Shown: piece after piece, positions 26,055 through 34,341 of the stretch | Numbering within the stretch: the stretch's first letter is position 1 | Layout: every line of letters starts with the position of its first letter | Origin: Roseibium sp. MMSF_3412 | Lineage (GTDB): Bacteria; Pseudomonadota; Alphaproteobacteria; Rhizobiales; Stappiaceae | Direction of reading: 5' to 3' | Length of the DNA stretch: 64,000 nt | Assembly (NCBI RefSeq): GCF_030733265.1 | Contig: NZ_JASHJI010000014.1 | Span: 1-64,000, forward strand | Notes under the pieces: model-generated | Databases searched by the model: none | Told to the model about the DNA's origin: nothing | The model's input: the letters and a program-made list of their open reading frames with translations, nothing else | Translations under genes and position numbers: made by a program

Positions 26055-27314
26055 ATGAGTGAGCAGCCGGAAGATATCCTGCGCAATCTGTTCCAGCGGG
26101 CTGTCGAGGTGGCCGATCCGATGAAAAGCCTGGCGGCCTTCCTGCCTAAGAAGCCGGACGGGCGGGTGACCGTTGTCGGTGCCGGCAAGGCGTCGGCACG
26201 CATGGCCGAGGCGGTCGAGGCGGATTGGGGACCGTGCAGCGGCCTGGTCATCACCCGTTACGGCTATGGACGCCCGTGCAAGGGCATCGAGATCGTCGAG
26301 GCCGCGCATCCGGTCCCTGACGAGGCAGGCCTTATCGCGACGCGGCGCATGCTCGAGCTGCTTCATGGCCTTGACGAAGACGATTTCGTGCTGGCGCTGA
26401 TATCGGGCGGGGCCTCCGCATTGCTGACCTCACCGGCAGGCGATATCTCGCTTTCCGAAAAGCAGCAGGTCAACCAGTCGCTGCTGAGTTCCGGTGCGCC
26501 GATCGGTCAGATGAACACGGTGCGCAAGCACCTGAGCGCGGTCAAGGGCGGCCAGCTTGCGGCGGCTGCCTATCCTGCGAAAATGCTGGCGCTGCTGCTG
26601 TCGGACGTGCCCGGCGACGACCCTGCCGAGATCGGTTCGGGGCCGACCGTTGGCGACGACAGCTCTTCCGCAGATGCTGCGGCGATCCTGGACCGCTGGC
26701 AGATCGATGTGCCTTCTTCCGTCAAGACCGTTCTGTCCGAAGCCACCGGCGTCTTGCCTCCGGGCCATGACAGGCTTGCCGGCGTGACCAACACGATCTT
26801 TGCCGCGCCTTCCCAGTCCCTGGAGGCTGCAAAGGACCTTGCCGAAGGTCTCGGGTGCGATGTCGAGATCCTCGGCGATGCGCTGGAAGGGGAAGCAAGG
26901 GAGGTCGCACACGCCCAGGCCAAGCTGGCGCTCGAGCGGCAAAGGCAGCGCACCGGCTCCGACCGGCCATTGCTGCTTCTGTCCGGCGGTGAACTGACCG
27001 TCACGCGCAACGGCAACGGTGTCGGCGGGCCGAATGCGGAGTTTGCACTCGCCCTGGCGCTTGCGCTGAAAGGAGCTTCGGGCATTCATGCCATCGCCTG
27101 TGACACGGACGGCGTTGACGGGGCTGCCGAGGTCGCCGGTGCGGTGGTCGGCCCGGACACGCTTGCAAAAGCCGATGCGCTTGGTGTTTCGGCCTCCGGT
27201 GCGCTGGCTGACAACGACGCTCACAGCTTCTTTGAAAAGATCGCGGACCAGGTCGTGACCGGGCCGACATTGACAAATGTGAACGATTTCCGCGCGATAT
27301 GGGTCGGGGCGTGA
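26055..27314 (+). CDS. Glycerate 2-kinase (MOFRL family)
   Basis: 419 residues with the two domains of class II glycerate kinases: an N-terminal DUF4147 part (VTVVGAGKASARMAEAVE; LISGGASALL; SSGAPIGQMNTVRKHLSAVKGGQLA) and a C-terminal MOFRL part (LLLSGGELTVT ... GPNAEFALALALAL ... ACDTDGVDG). It phosphorylates D-glycerate, usually to 2-phosphoglycerate, in the cytoplasm. ATG 26055 follows GAGAGGTG; the open frame begins nine codons earlier. It is followed after 65 bp by a CofD-like gene. That pairing, with the ATP-grasp/HprK-like locus 26 kb downstream, suggests it belongs to the GAK set rather than, or as well as, central metabolism. Confidence 0.9.
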   Translation: MSEQPEDILRNLFQRAVEVADPMKSLAAFLPKKPDGRVTVVGAGKASARMAEAVEADWGPCSGLVITRYGYGRPCKGIEIVEAAHPVPDEAGLIATRRMLELLHGLDEDDFVLALISGGASALLTSPAGDISLSEKQQVNQSLLSSGAPIGQMNTVRKHLSAVKGGQLAAAAYPAKMLALLLSDVPGDDPAEIGSGPTVGDDSSSADAAAILDRWQIDVPSSVKTVLSEATGVLPPGHDRLAGVTNTIFAAPSQSLEAAKDLAEGLGCDVEILGDALEGEAREVAHAQAKLALERQRQRTGSDRPLLLLSGGELTVTRNGNGVGGPNAEFALALALALKGASGIHAIACDTDGVDGAAEVAGAVVGPDTLAKADALGVSASGALADNDAHSFFEKIADQVVTGPTLTNVNDFRAIWVGA

Positions 27315-27379
27315 GCTGATCCGCCGCGAGAGCCGGAACAGAGACCTGATCCGACGGGCGGGGTTTCGATGGGGGTGGA

Positions 27380-28561
27380 ATGTCCGAGGTGACCATCACG
27401 CGTGCCGTGCGTATGCCGGACCCGTTCCGCATCGAACGGTTTCTGTCCAATCCGAAGCTCGGACCGCGTCTTCTGTTCTTCAGCGGCGGATCGGCGTTGA
27501 ACGGTGTTTCGCAATGCCTGAAACGCTACACGCATAATTCCATACACCTGGTGACACCGTTCGACTCCGGCGGCAGTTCGCAGGGGCTCCGCGTGGCGTT
27601 CGACATGCCGGCCATCGGCGACCTCAGAAGCCGGTTGATGGCGCTGGCCGACGAGACCGTGCTCGGGCATCCGGATGTTTTCCGGCTGTTCACGCACCGT
27701 TTTGCGAAATCAGCGAATGGCGACGATCTGCAGGGTGAACTCGACGGCATGATCGGCGGGACCCATCCGCTGGTCGAGGCCATCGAGCAGCCGATGCGCA
27801 CGCTCATCCAGAACCAGCTCGGCATGTTCCGCGGCGCCTGTCCGAAGTCCTTCGACCTGCGCGGGGCAAGTATCGGCAATCTCATTCTGGCAGGCGGCTA
27901 TCTGAACCAGAACCAGCAGCTCGAGCCGATCATATTCCTGGTGTCCAAGCTCGTCGGCGTGCAGGGAACGGTGCGGGCAGTCACGGACGACAACCTGCAT
28001 CTGGGCGCCGAACTGGCCAATGGCGATGTCGTTATCGGGCAGCACCTCCTGACCGGCAAGGAGCACCCGGAACTGGCATCGCCGATCAGGGACCTGTTCC
28101 TCAATCGCGGCCTTGCCGGCAAGGCACCGGTGGAAAGTGTCTTTCCAAAGCGCAATCGCACGCTGGTACAATCCGCGGACCTGATCTGCTTCGCGCCGGG
28201 GAGCTTCTACACCAGTCTTGTCGCCAACCTCCTGCCGAAGGGTGTCGGCAAGGCGATCGCGTCGCGCACCGTTCCGAAAATCTATGTGCCGAGCCTTGGT
28301 CCGGACCCGGAAACGTCTAACCTAAACCTCGCCGACAAGGTGCATGCACTTCTGAGTTACCTTCACCGCGATGCGGGACCGGACTGCCCGACAGACAGAT
28401 TGCTCAATTTCGTGATTGTCGACAGCAGCGTGCCGGAGAGCGAAACGGCAGAGGTCAGTGCTCGGGGCATCACGGTGCTCAGGCTTGACCTGGTGAGCAA
28501 GACATCGGCACCCTTCTATGACCCCGCACCACTCTGCGAGGCCCTGGCCTCCCTGGTGTGA
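27380..28561 (+). CDS. CofD-like protein of the GAK type
   Basis: 393 residues resembling the CofD/YvcK fold (2-phospho-L-lactate transferase family): FFSGGSALNGVSQCLKRY near residue 35, VTPFDSGGSSQGLR and AFDMPAIGDLRSRL, then SIGNLILAGGYL and ADLICFAPGSFYTSL. It fits the family known as 'GAK system CofD-like protein' (recalled, not searched). CofD itself makes a phosphodiester between 2-phospholactate and a deazaflavin in F420 synthesis; none of the deazaflavin genes are present here, so the acceptor is unknown. ATG 27380 is preceded by GGGGGTGG. A hairpin follows the gene. Confidence 0.85.
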   Translation: MSEVTITRAVRMPDPFRIERFLSNPKLGPRLLFFSGGSALNGVSQCLKRYTHNSIHLVTPFDSGGSSQGLRVAFDMPAIGDLRSRLMALADETVLGHPDVFRLFTHRFAKSANGDDLQGELDGMIGGTHPLVEAIEQPMRTLIQNQLGMFRGACPKSFDLRGASIGNLILAGGYLNQNQQLEPIIFLVSKLVGVQGTVRAVTDDNLHLGAELANGDVVIGQHLLTGKEHPELASPIRDLFLNRGLAGKAPVESVFPKRNRTLVQSADLICFAPGSFYTSLVANLLPKGVGKAIASRTVPKIYVPSLGPDPETSNLNLADKVHALLSYLHRDAGPDCPTDRLLNFVIVDSSVPESETAEVSARGITVLRLDLVSKTSAPFYDPAPLCEALASLV

Positions 28562-28569
28562 GGCGATAT

Positions 28570-28588
28570 CAGCCTGGCAGCCAGGCTG
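28570..28588 (+). terminator. Hairpin after the CofD-like gene
   Basis: CAGCCTGG / CCAGGCTG with a 3-base loop, 8 bp after the stop; no T-tract, so termination is uncertain. The remaining gap to 28775 shows no other element. Confidence 0.4.
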
Positions 28589-28775
28589 CACGTGGTGTCC
28601 GTTGTGGTGCGGTCATCAATTTTATCTTGCATTGAGAGGTACCTCATCCAAGGGATGTCCTGTTGAACCGCTTCGGCCAGCGGCTGACAAATCTAAACTG
28701 CTGGAGATATTCATATTTCTGTCATTGTAAATTTCGTCACCCGATGCTACTCCACATACAAAAATGGGGTGTGTT

Positions 28776-29366
28776 ATGAAAGTTTTCGTGCAACTGGTTG
28801 CAGCACTTGTAAGTGTCATCGCGTTTGTTGGATCTGCGAATGCGATAACAATGACGCCTGATGGAAACAACTTACTTACCGTAAAGTTTTCTGTTTCCGC
28901 GCAGTCAATCGAATACAATGAACTGTATTTCCGTCTGGATTCATCCGTTTCGAGAGGGAGGTATACAGGCACTTCGTCGCTATACAACGGCAATAACTTG
29001 CTCGGTGTCCATGAAGCGCCGAACGGAATCTATACCAGGTTCGTCAGATCCGACAGTATCTTCGCCCATCAGCCATTTGCTGCCGTTGTTGTCGATTTCA
29101 CAAGTATTGCGAACGGTACGATCAAAGGCGTCTATACCTATCTGATGACGTCCGGTTCCCGGCCTGACACCTTTCTGAGTTTCGACGCTGCCGATTTCAG
29201 GGTGACAACGGGTGCGAACAACTCCGGGTTCCTGCGCGGCGTAATCGAGGACATCTCGGTTTCGAGGGCTCCGGTTTCCGTTGTACCTTTGCCCGCGTCG
29301 CTTCCGTTGCTGGCCGGTGGTCTCCTGTTGGTCGGACTTGTGCAACGGCGCAGGCGCGGCAACTGA
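28776..29366 (+). CDS. VPLPA-CTERM sorting-domain protein
   Basis: 196 residues. Signal peptide (MKVFVQLVAALVSVIAFVGSANA), a middle region of about 145 residues of unknown fold, and a C-terminal tripartite signal: VPLPASLPLL, a hydrophobic helix and the basic RRRRGN. This matches the VPLPA-CTERM variant of PEP-CTERM signals, which direct proteins to exosortase/rhombosortase-like processing and surface export. The processing enzyme is not in the window. ATG 28776 gives the cleanest signal peptide; an in-frame ATG four codons upstream is possible. Terminated by a strong hairpin. Confidence 0.85.
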   Translation: MKVFVQLVAALVSVIAFVGSANAITMTPDGNNLLTVKFSVSAQSIEYNELYFRLDSSVSRGRYTGTSSLYNGNNLLGVHEAPNGIYTRFVRSDSIFAHQPFAAVVVDFTSIANGTIKGVYTYLMTSGSRPDTFLSFDAADFRVTTGANNSGFLRGVIEDISVSRAPVSVVPLPASLPLLAGGLLLVGLVQRRRRGN

Positions 29367-29391
29367 CGGTTTTGGTTTCCATCAAAGCTGG

Positions 29392-29412
29392 CGGCCCCAC
29401 AAGGGGCCGTTT
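29392..29412 (+). terminator. Terminator of the VPLPA-CTERM gene
   Basis: CGGCCCC / GGGGCCG stem with a 4-base loop (ACAA), followed by TTTTGCGTTTG, about 25 bp after the stop. Confidence 0.78.
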
Positions 29413-29518
29413 TGCGTTTGTGGCCATGTCGCGCGAACGAAGTTGTTGGCACGGGACGGTGACAGACCTATGATCCGGAGGCGCGGGCCACCGCTGGACA
29501 AAGGGAAGGCATGCGAAC

Positions 29519-29890
29519 ATGGCTCATGACGGCAAGGTCGACGGCATCGGAGGCGTCTTCTTCAAGAGTGCCGACCCGGAGCGGCAGGCCGCGTTCTACA
29601 AGAAGCATTTCGACATCAATATGGGGACATGGCTGCATCAGAATGCCGGCCCATCGGTCTTCGCCGCGTTCAAGGAAGACACCTCCTATTTCGGCCCCGC
29701 GGACAACCGGTTCATGATCAATCTGCGAGTGAATGACATCGATGCCCTGATGACGAGCCTTCGCGCCGACGGCGTGACCGAACTCGGCTACGACGACGAG
29801 GCATACGGCCGCTTCTTCCGCTTTCTGGACCCGGAAGGCAATGCGATCGAACTCTGGCAACCGCCGGAGGGTGAGTTGCCCGAAGAGTAG
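29519..29890 (+). CDS. VOC-family (glyoxalase/bleomycin-resistance fold) protein
   Basis: 123 residues forming one VOC module: FFKSADPERQAAFYKKHFDI in the first half and GRFFRFLDPEGNAIELWQP at the end. The final Glu (NAIELW) that usually ligands the metal is present, while the first position, often His, is not obvious, so catalysis is uncertain. Members range from lactoylglutathione lyase-like enzymes to binding proteins; no closer call is possible. Monocistronic. Confidence 0.82.
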   Translation: MAHDGKVDGIGGVFFKSADPERQAAFYKKHFDINMGTWLHQNAGPSVFAAFKEDTSYFGPADNRFMINLRVNDIDALMTSLRADGVTELGYDDEAYGRFFRFLDPEGNAIELWQPPEGELPEE

Positions 29891-29911
29891 GCCTGGCCTG
29901 CACGTGCCTTC

Positions 29912-30060
29912 GTCATCCCGGACGCAGCGGCGCGGAGATCCGGGATCCACTCGTTTCCGGAGGCCTGTTTGCATATGCGCGGGGCTGCCGCCCAAACCAG
30001 GCACTTCTTGGTCGATCTTGCTGCGCCGTGGATTGGATCCCGGATCAAGTCCGGGATGAC
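29912..30060. repeat. Palindromic intergenic element (copy 2)
   Basis: 149 bp bounded by a perfect 11-bp inverted repeat (GTCATCCCGGA / TCCGGGATGAC), with internal GATCCGGGATCCA. Same family as 10971-11084 and 38029-38158. It lies just after the VOC gene. Confidence 0.8.
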
Positions 30061-30263
30061 CTTGTGGGAATCCTTGCTCATCCAGACATGGTGCGCCTGG
30101 CATTGCTCGTGATGAGGAAGTCCTAAAACGGACTGCTCGTGCACCGGAACACCCGATCACCTAGTGGTGTGCAGGACAAGCCATGGTTTTTCCGAAACCT
30201 TCAAGCGCAGTGTTTTGCTTTAACACCAACGCGTTCCCGCATTGCGCAATAAATCTTTTATGT

Positions 30264-30305
30264 TTCCGAAACCGATTTTGTTGACTTCCGAAACCGGTTT
30301 TGGAA
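30264..30305. promoter_or_regulatory. Tandem LacI-type operators upstream of the sugar ABC operon
   Basis: Two copies of TTCCGAAACCG-ATTTTG / TTCCGAAACCG-GTTTTGG, at 30264-30280 and 30286-30305. The second has the central palindrome AAACCGGTTT with a CG centre, as LacI-family proteins prefer. A third half-like copy, TTTTTCCGAAACC, is at 30187-30199. They end about 75 bp upstream of the LacI gene, so autoregulation and control of the downstream operon are likely. Confidence 0.65.
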
Positions 30306-30381
30306 CACTTTGCATCAATAAAATCGCGCCATTTGCAATCGGCCGCGAGAAACCGGGGCCAGGTGTCCCTTGGGAGGAATG

Positions 30382-31488
30382 ATGTCGCGACTCCGTGGTT
30401 CCGTGACCATTGACGACGTGGCCCGCCATGTCGGCGTTGCCAAGGGAACCGTCTCGCGCGTCCTCAACAATTACACCGACATTTCCGAAGACACCCGCAA
30501 ACGCATCCTGAAAGCGGTGCAGGATCTCGGCTACCAGCCCTCGGCGACGGCCCGGAACCTGAAACGCGGGCGTCAGGACACGCTCGGGATCATCATCCCG
30601 GTTGGCCACGGAAATGGCGCGGATCCGTTCCTGGCCGAGTTTATCGACGGCATTGCGCGCGCGCTCGACGAACTGGGGCTCGATCTTCTGGTCACCACCG
30701 CGCATTCGCGCGATCACGTTATTGCAACGCTCAAGCGTCTGATCGCCCGGCGCAAGGTCGATGGTTTCATTGTCACGCGGACCGAGGTCGAAGATCCGCG
30801 TATCGCGTATCTCCAGGAGCAGAATTTCCCGTTCGTGGCGCATGGACGCACGCGCGACCCGTCCGGCTACGCCTGGTTCGACATTGACAACGAGGAAACC
30901 TTTGCCACCGGCGCGCGCCACCTCTACAGCCTCGGTCACGAGCGCATCGGTTTCATCGGCGGTCCGCTGGAGCTGAACTTCGCGCGGCAGCGGCTGGAAG
31001 GCTACCGGCAGGGCCTGGAAGCGCTTGGGGTTGCCCATGACGCCGAGCTGGAAACCCTGCAGCCGATCGGTGAAAAGGGCGGCATCGCGGGCGCCAGGGC
31101 TCTGCTTTCGTCAAAGGCCCCGCCGACCGCCATCCTGTGTGCGACCGACGCACTGGCGATCGGCGCCGTGCAGTTCTGCAGATCCGTTGGCCTGAAGCCG
31201 GGCGCCGATGTCACGGTGATCGGATATGACGGCCTGCCGGCAGGTGAATATGTGGACCCGCCGCTGACGACCTTTACACAGAGCGCACAGGAAGCAGGCG
31301 GCCGCGTGGCCCGCATGCTGATCGATGTTCTCGACGGCAAGCCGCCGCACCAGTTGCAGGCGCTGGCCAAGGCAAAACTCATCCGGCGCGCCTCGGACGG
31401 CGCACCGACCATGACGTCGGAGGCGCTGGCAGGCGTGCTCCGTGACCGGCTGAACGAACAGCCACTTTCCGGCAGTAAGGGAGAATGA
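30382..31488 (+). CDS. LacI-family transcriptional regulator
   Basis: About 368 residues. N-terminal HTH (VTIDDVARHVGVAKGTVSRVLNNY) and hinge helix region (PSATARNLKRG), then a periplasmic-binding-like sensor domain (DTLGIIIPVGHG ... ATDALAIGAVQFCR). First gene of the ABC/GH63 operon, which it presumably represses until its sugar ligand binds. Adjacent ATGs occur at 30379 and 30382 behind GGGAGG; the second has better spacing. The binding-protein gene follows after 1 bp. Confidence 0.9.
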   Translation: MSRLRGSVTIDDVARHVGVAKGTVSRVLNNYTDISEDTRKRILKAVQDLGYQPSATARNLKRGRQDTLGIIIPVGHGNGADPFLAEFIDGIARALDELGLDLLVTTAHSRDHVIATLKRLIARRKVDGFIVTRTEVEDPRIAYLQEQNFPFVAHGRTRDPSGYAWFDIDNEETFATGARHLYSLGHERIGFIGGPLELNFARQRLEGYRQGLEALGVAHDAELETLQPIGEKGGIAGARALLSSKAPPTAILCATDALAIGAVQFCRSVGLKPGADVTVIGYDGLPAGEYVDPPLTTFTQSAQEAGGRVARMLIDVLDGKPPHQLQALAKAKLIRRASDGAPTMTSEALAGVLRDRLNEQPLSGSKGE

Positions 31489-31489
31489 A

Positions 31490-32839
31490 ATGCTTGGGAG
31501 GAGTAAATTCCTGGCCTCGACCATTGCGGGCGTACTCGCACTCGGTCTGACCACGGCACAGGCAGACACACTGCGTTTCTGGACAACAGAAGAGCAGCCG
31601 GAGCGTCTGGCGAAGCAGGAAGAAATGGCCGCCGCTTTCAAGGACAAAACCGGCATCGAGGTTGAGGTTATCCCGGTATCGGAGTCCGATCTCGGAACCC
31701 GTGCAACCGCCGCATTTGCTGCCGGCGATCTGCCGGACGTGATCTATCACACGCTTCAATACGCGCTGCCCTGGGCCGAAGCCGGCATCCTGGATACGGA
31801 AGCGGCAACAGAAGTGGTCGACAATCTCGGCAAGGACACGTTCGCACCGGGCGCCGTCGCAATGGCCGCTGTTGACGGCGGTGTCGCATCCGTTCCGGTC
31901 GATGGCTGGACGCAAATGGTTGTCTACCGGAAGGACCTGTTCGACGCGAACGGCCTTGCAGCTCCGGACAGCTACGCAAACATTCTGGCCGCGGTCGAAA
32001 AGCTGCACAATCCGCCGGAAATGTTCGCATTCGTTGCTGCGACGAAGATCGACGAAAACTTCATGAGCCAGGTGCTGGAACATGTGCTTCTGGCCAACGG
32101 TGTGACGCCGGTCGACGGCGAGGGCTTCAAGGCACTTGATGAAAAGAAAACCATCGAGGCGCTGGAGTTCTACAAGGCGATTGCAAAGGCATCTCCTCCC
32201 GGCGATCTGTTCTGGAAGCAGTCTCGCGAACTTTATTTCGCCGGCAAAGCAGCAATGATCATCTGGTCGCCGTTCATTCTGGACGAGCTTGCCGGTCTGC
32301 GTGACAGTGCACCGCCGACGATCTCCGACGACCCGACGTCCAAGGAACTCGCGTCCAAGACCGGTATCGTGACCACCTTGAGCGGTCCGTCCAACCCGGA
32401 CGGCGCTGCCTGGGGCGATGTGCGTTACTTCGGCATCACCAACGACGCCGACACGGAATCCGCCATGCAGTTCGTCGAGTTCTCCATGGATGACGGTTAC
32501 ATGTCGACCCTGTCCATCGCGCCGGAAGGCAAGTTCCCGATCCGTCGGGGCAACGCCGACAACCCGACCGCTTTCGTTGACGGCTGGTCGAAACTTCCGG
32601 TCGGTGTCGACCGCAAGGCGCCTTTGACCGATCTCTATGATGCGGACACGATCAGCACGATTGTCTCCGGTCTCGACACCGCCGCCCGCTGGGGCGTGAC
32701 GGAAGGCCAGCTGTCGCTGGCGTCGAAAATCATCAACAGCCAGGTGATCAACCGTCTGGTGCGCGAGTATATCGACGACGAGCGTGATGCGGCGGCAACA
32801 GTCGCAAAGCTCAACGAAGAACTGGCCAAGGTTCAGTAA
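31490..32839 (+). CDS. Sugar ABC transporter substrate-binding protein (family 1)
   Basis: 449-residue precursor with signal peptide (MLGRSKFLASTIAGVLALGLTTAQA-DT) and a family 1 extracellular binding fold (LRFWTTEEQPERLAKQEEMAAAF; SVPVDGWTQMVVYRKDLFDANGL). It binds a small glycoside in the periplasm for the two permeases downstream. The operon's GH63-like hydrolase points to glucosyl- or mannosylglycerate as ligand (inference). A gap of 197 bp with a short GC-rich hairpin separates it from the permeases. Confidence 0.9.
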   Translation: MLGRSKFLASTIAGVLALGLTTAQADTLRFWTTEEQPERLAKQEEMAAAFKDKTGIEVEVIPVSESDLGTRATAAFAAGDLPDVIYHTLQYALPWAEAGILDTEAATEVVDNLGKDTFAPGAVAMAAVDGGVASVPVDGWTQMVVYRKDLFDANGLAAPDSYANILAAVEKLHNPPEMFAFVAATKIDENFMSQVLEHVLLANGVTPVDGEGFKALDEKKTIEALEFYKAIAKASPPGDLFWKQSRELYFAGKAAMIIWSPFILDELAGLRDSAPPTISDDPTSKELASKTGIVTTLSGPSNPDGAAWGDVRYFGITNDADTESAMQFVEFSMDDGYMSTLSIAPEGKFPIRRGNADNPTAFVDGWSKLPVGVDRKAPLTDLYDADTISTIVSGLDTAARWGVTEGQLSLASKIINSQVINRLVREYIDDERDAAATVAKLNEELAKVQ

Positions 32840-33036
32840 CACCTGACGCACGTGGTTCCATCGGTTCGCCGGTGGAGCCCACCCCTCCAGAACATCCGGA
32901 CCGGACGCAGGATCAAAGCGCGCCCGGTCCCCGCAAACCGCTTCTTCCCGCACGTTCCGCGGGAGGATAGGGACCGCTTGTCCTTTCGCACCTCGATCGA
33001 GACGCTGCCAAAGGGCCGAAACTCAGAGCTGGAACC

Positions 33037-34341
33037 ATGAGCGCACAGAACCAAAATTCGGAGTCCCTCGGGCCGCCCAAAGGGGTCGGGCCGATGCAGC
33101 GCCGCGAGATGTGGCTTGCCTATCTCATGCTCGCGCCGACATTCGCAATCATCCTGATGATCGTCGCCGGGCCGCTCCTGGCCAACTTCTGGATCAGTGT
33201 GAAACCGGTGCAGCTTGCGGACCTGCGTCCGCCGACCGTGCTCGTCAACGAACGTGTGCGCGGAGGACCCGAGGCGGCGGGCGACAGTGCCGAGCTGGAG
33301 TACCGGCTGCGCAATTCCTCGCAGGAAGAGGAAGTCCGCGATGTCGTTCTGACAGATGCCATACCGGCCGGCTTCGATGTCACGGCCTTGCCGGATGTCT
33401 GTGCCCTCGATGAAAGCGCGCTGACCTGCACCATCGGCACGGTGGAACCTGGCTGGCGGGAACGGCTCAAGATCGAAGGCACGGTCACGGAGGCGTTTCT
33501 TGCAGCCAACAGGCCGGAGCGCGCCAGCAAGCCGGTTATTGCAGGGGATGCGGACAACATCCTGACGAGTTTCGATTTCACCCTGGACAACTTCCGGCGG
33601 ATCTTCAGCGCGGAAGAGTTCTGGTCGGTGCTGCGGGTCACTTTCTACTACACGATCTTCGGGACGGGCGGCGCGCTGGTGCTCGGCCTTTTTGCCGCGC
33701 AATTGCTGAACACGGTGTTCAAGGGCCGCGGCATCGTGCGCGGGCTGTTCCTGTTTCCCTACGTGTCGCCCGTGATCGCGGTCGCCTTCACCTGGGTCGT
33801 GCTGTTCGATCCGTTTTCGGGCACCGTGAATGCGCTCCTGACGAAAATGGGCGTCGTGTCCGATCCGATCAATTTCTTCGGGCAGCGGGCCATCGAATAT
33901 TCCCTGTTCGGGATACCGATGGAGTTTCCGCTGGCGCTGACAACCGTTATCGCGTTCGAGGCGTGGCGCTATTTTCCGCTCTCTTTCCTGTTCATCCTGG
34001 CGCGCATGCAGTCCATCAACACGGATATGTATGAGGCCGCCGAGATGGACGGGGCAACGCCGCTGCAGCAGTTCTGGTACCTGTCGCTGCCTCAGCTCAT
34101 GGGCATCCTGTCCGTGCTGTTCCTGCTGCGGTTCATCTGGACGTTCAACAAGTTCGACGACATCTTCCTGCTGACCGGCGGCAATGCCGGGACGCGGACG
34201 CTCACCGTCGATGTCTATGAACAGGGTTTTGCACTTTCCAATCTTGGAGCCGGTGCCGCGGTCGCGGTGGTGGTCTTCGTCGTGCTGGTCACGTTCGCCA
34301 CCCTGTTCATCCGATTTTCACCGAAGGAGGAAGGGCTATGA
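33037..34341 (+). CDS. Sugar ABC permease with a large DUF11-like periplasmic insertion
   Basis: 434 residues, longer than the usual 290-320 for MalF-type permeases. After the first helix (WLAYLMLAPTFAIILMIVAG) a soluble insertion of about 150 residues (roughly 55-205) contains a DUF11-like beta-sandwich pattern: LEYRLRNSS ... VVLTDAIPAGFDV ... LTCTIGTVEPG. The remaining five helices are ordinary, with the EAA loop MYEAAEMDGATPLQQFWYLSLP. The insertion faces the periplasm and could contact the binding protein or cell wall. Its stop overlaps the next permease start. Confidence 0.88.
   Translation: MSAQNQNSESLGPPKGVGPMQRREMWLAYLMLAPTFAIILMIVAGPLLANFWISVKPVQLADLRPPTVLVNERVRGGPEAAGDSAELEYRLRNSSQEEEVRDVVLTDAIPAGFDVTALPDVCALDESALTCTIGTVEPGWRERLKIEGTVTEAFLAANRPERASKPVIAGDADNILTSFDFTLDNFRRIFSAEEFWSVLRVTFYYTIFGTGGALVLGLFAAQLLNTVFKGRGIVRGLFLFPYVSPVIAVAFTWVVLFDPFSGTVNALLTKMGVVSDPINFFGQRAIEYSLFGIPMEFPLALTTVIAFEAWRYFPLSFLFILARMQSINTDMYEAAEMDGATPLQQFWYLSLPQLMGILSVLFLLRFIWTFNKFDDIFLLTGGNAGTRTLTVDVYEQGFALSNLGAGAAVAVVVFVVLVTFATLFIRFSPKEEGL

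Noticed and set aside
27380..28561. True CofD of F420 biosynthesis
   Set aside because: No CofC, CofE, CofG/H or F420-dependent enzyme genes are near; the glycerate-kinase neighbour fits the GAK-type CofD-like family better.
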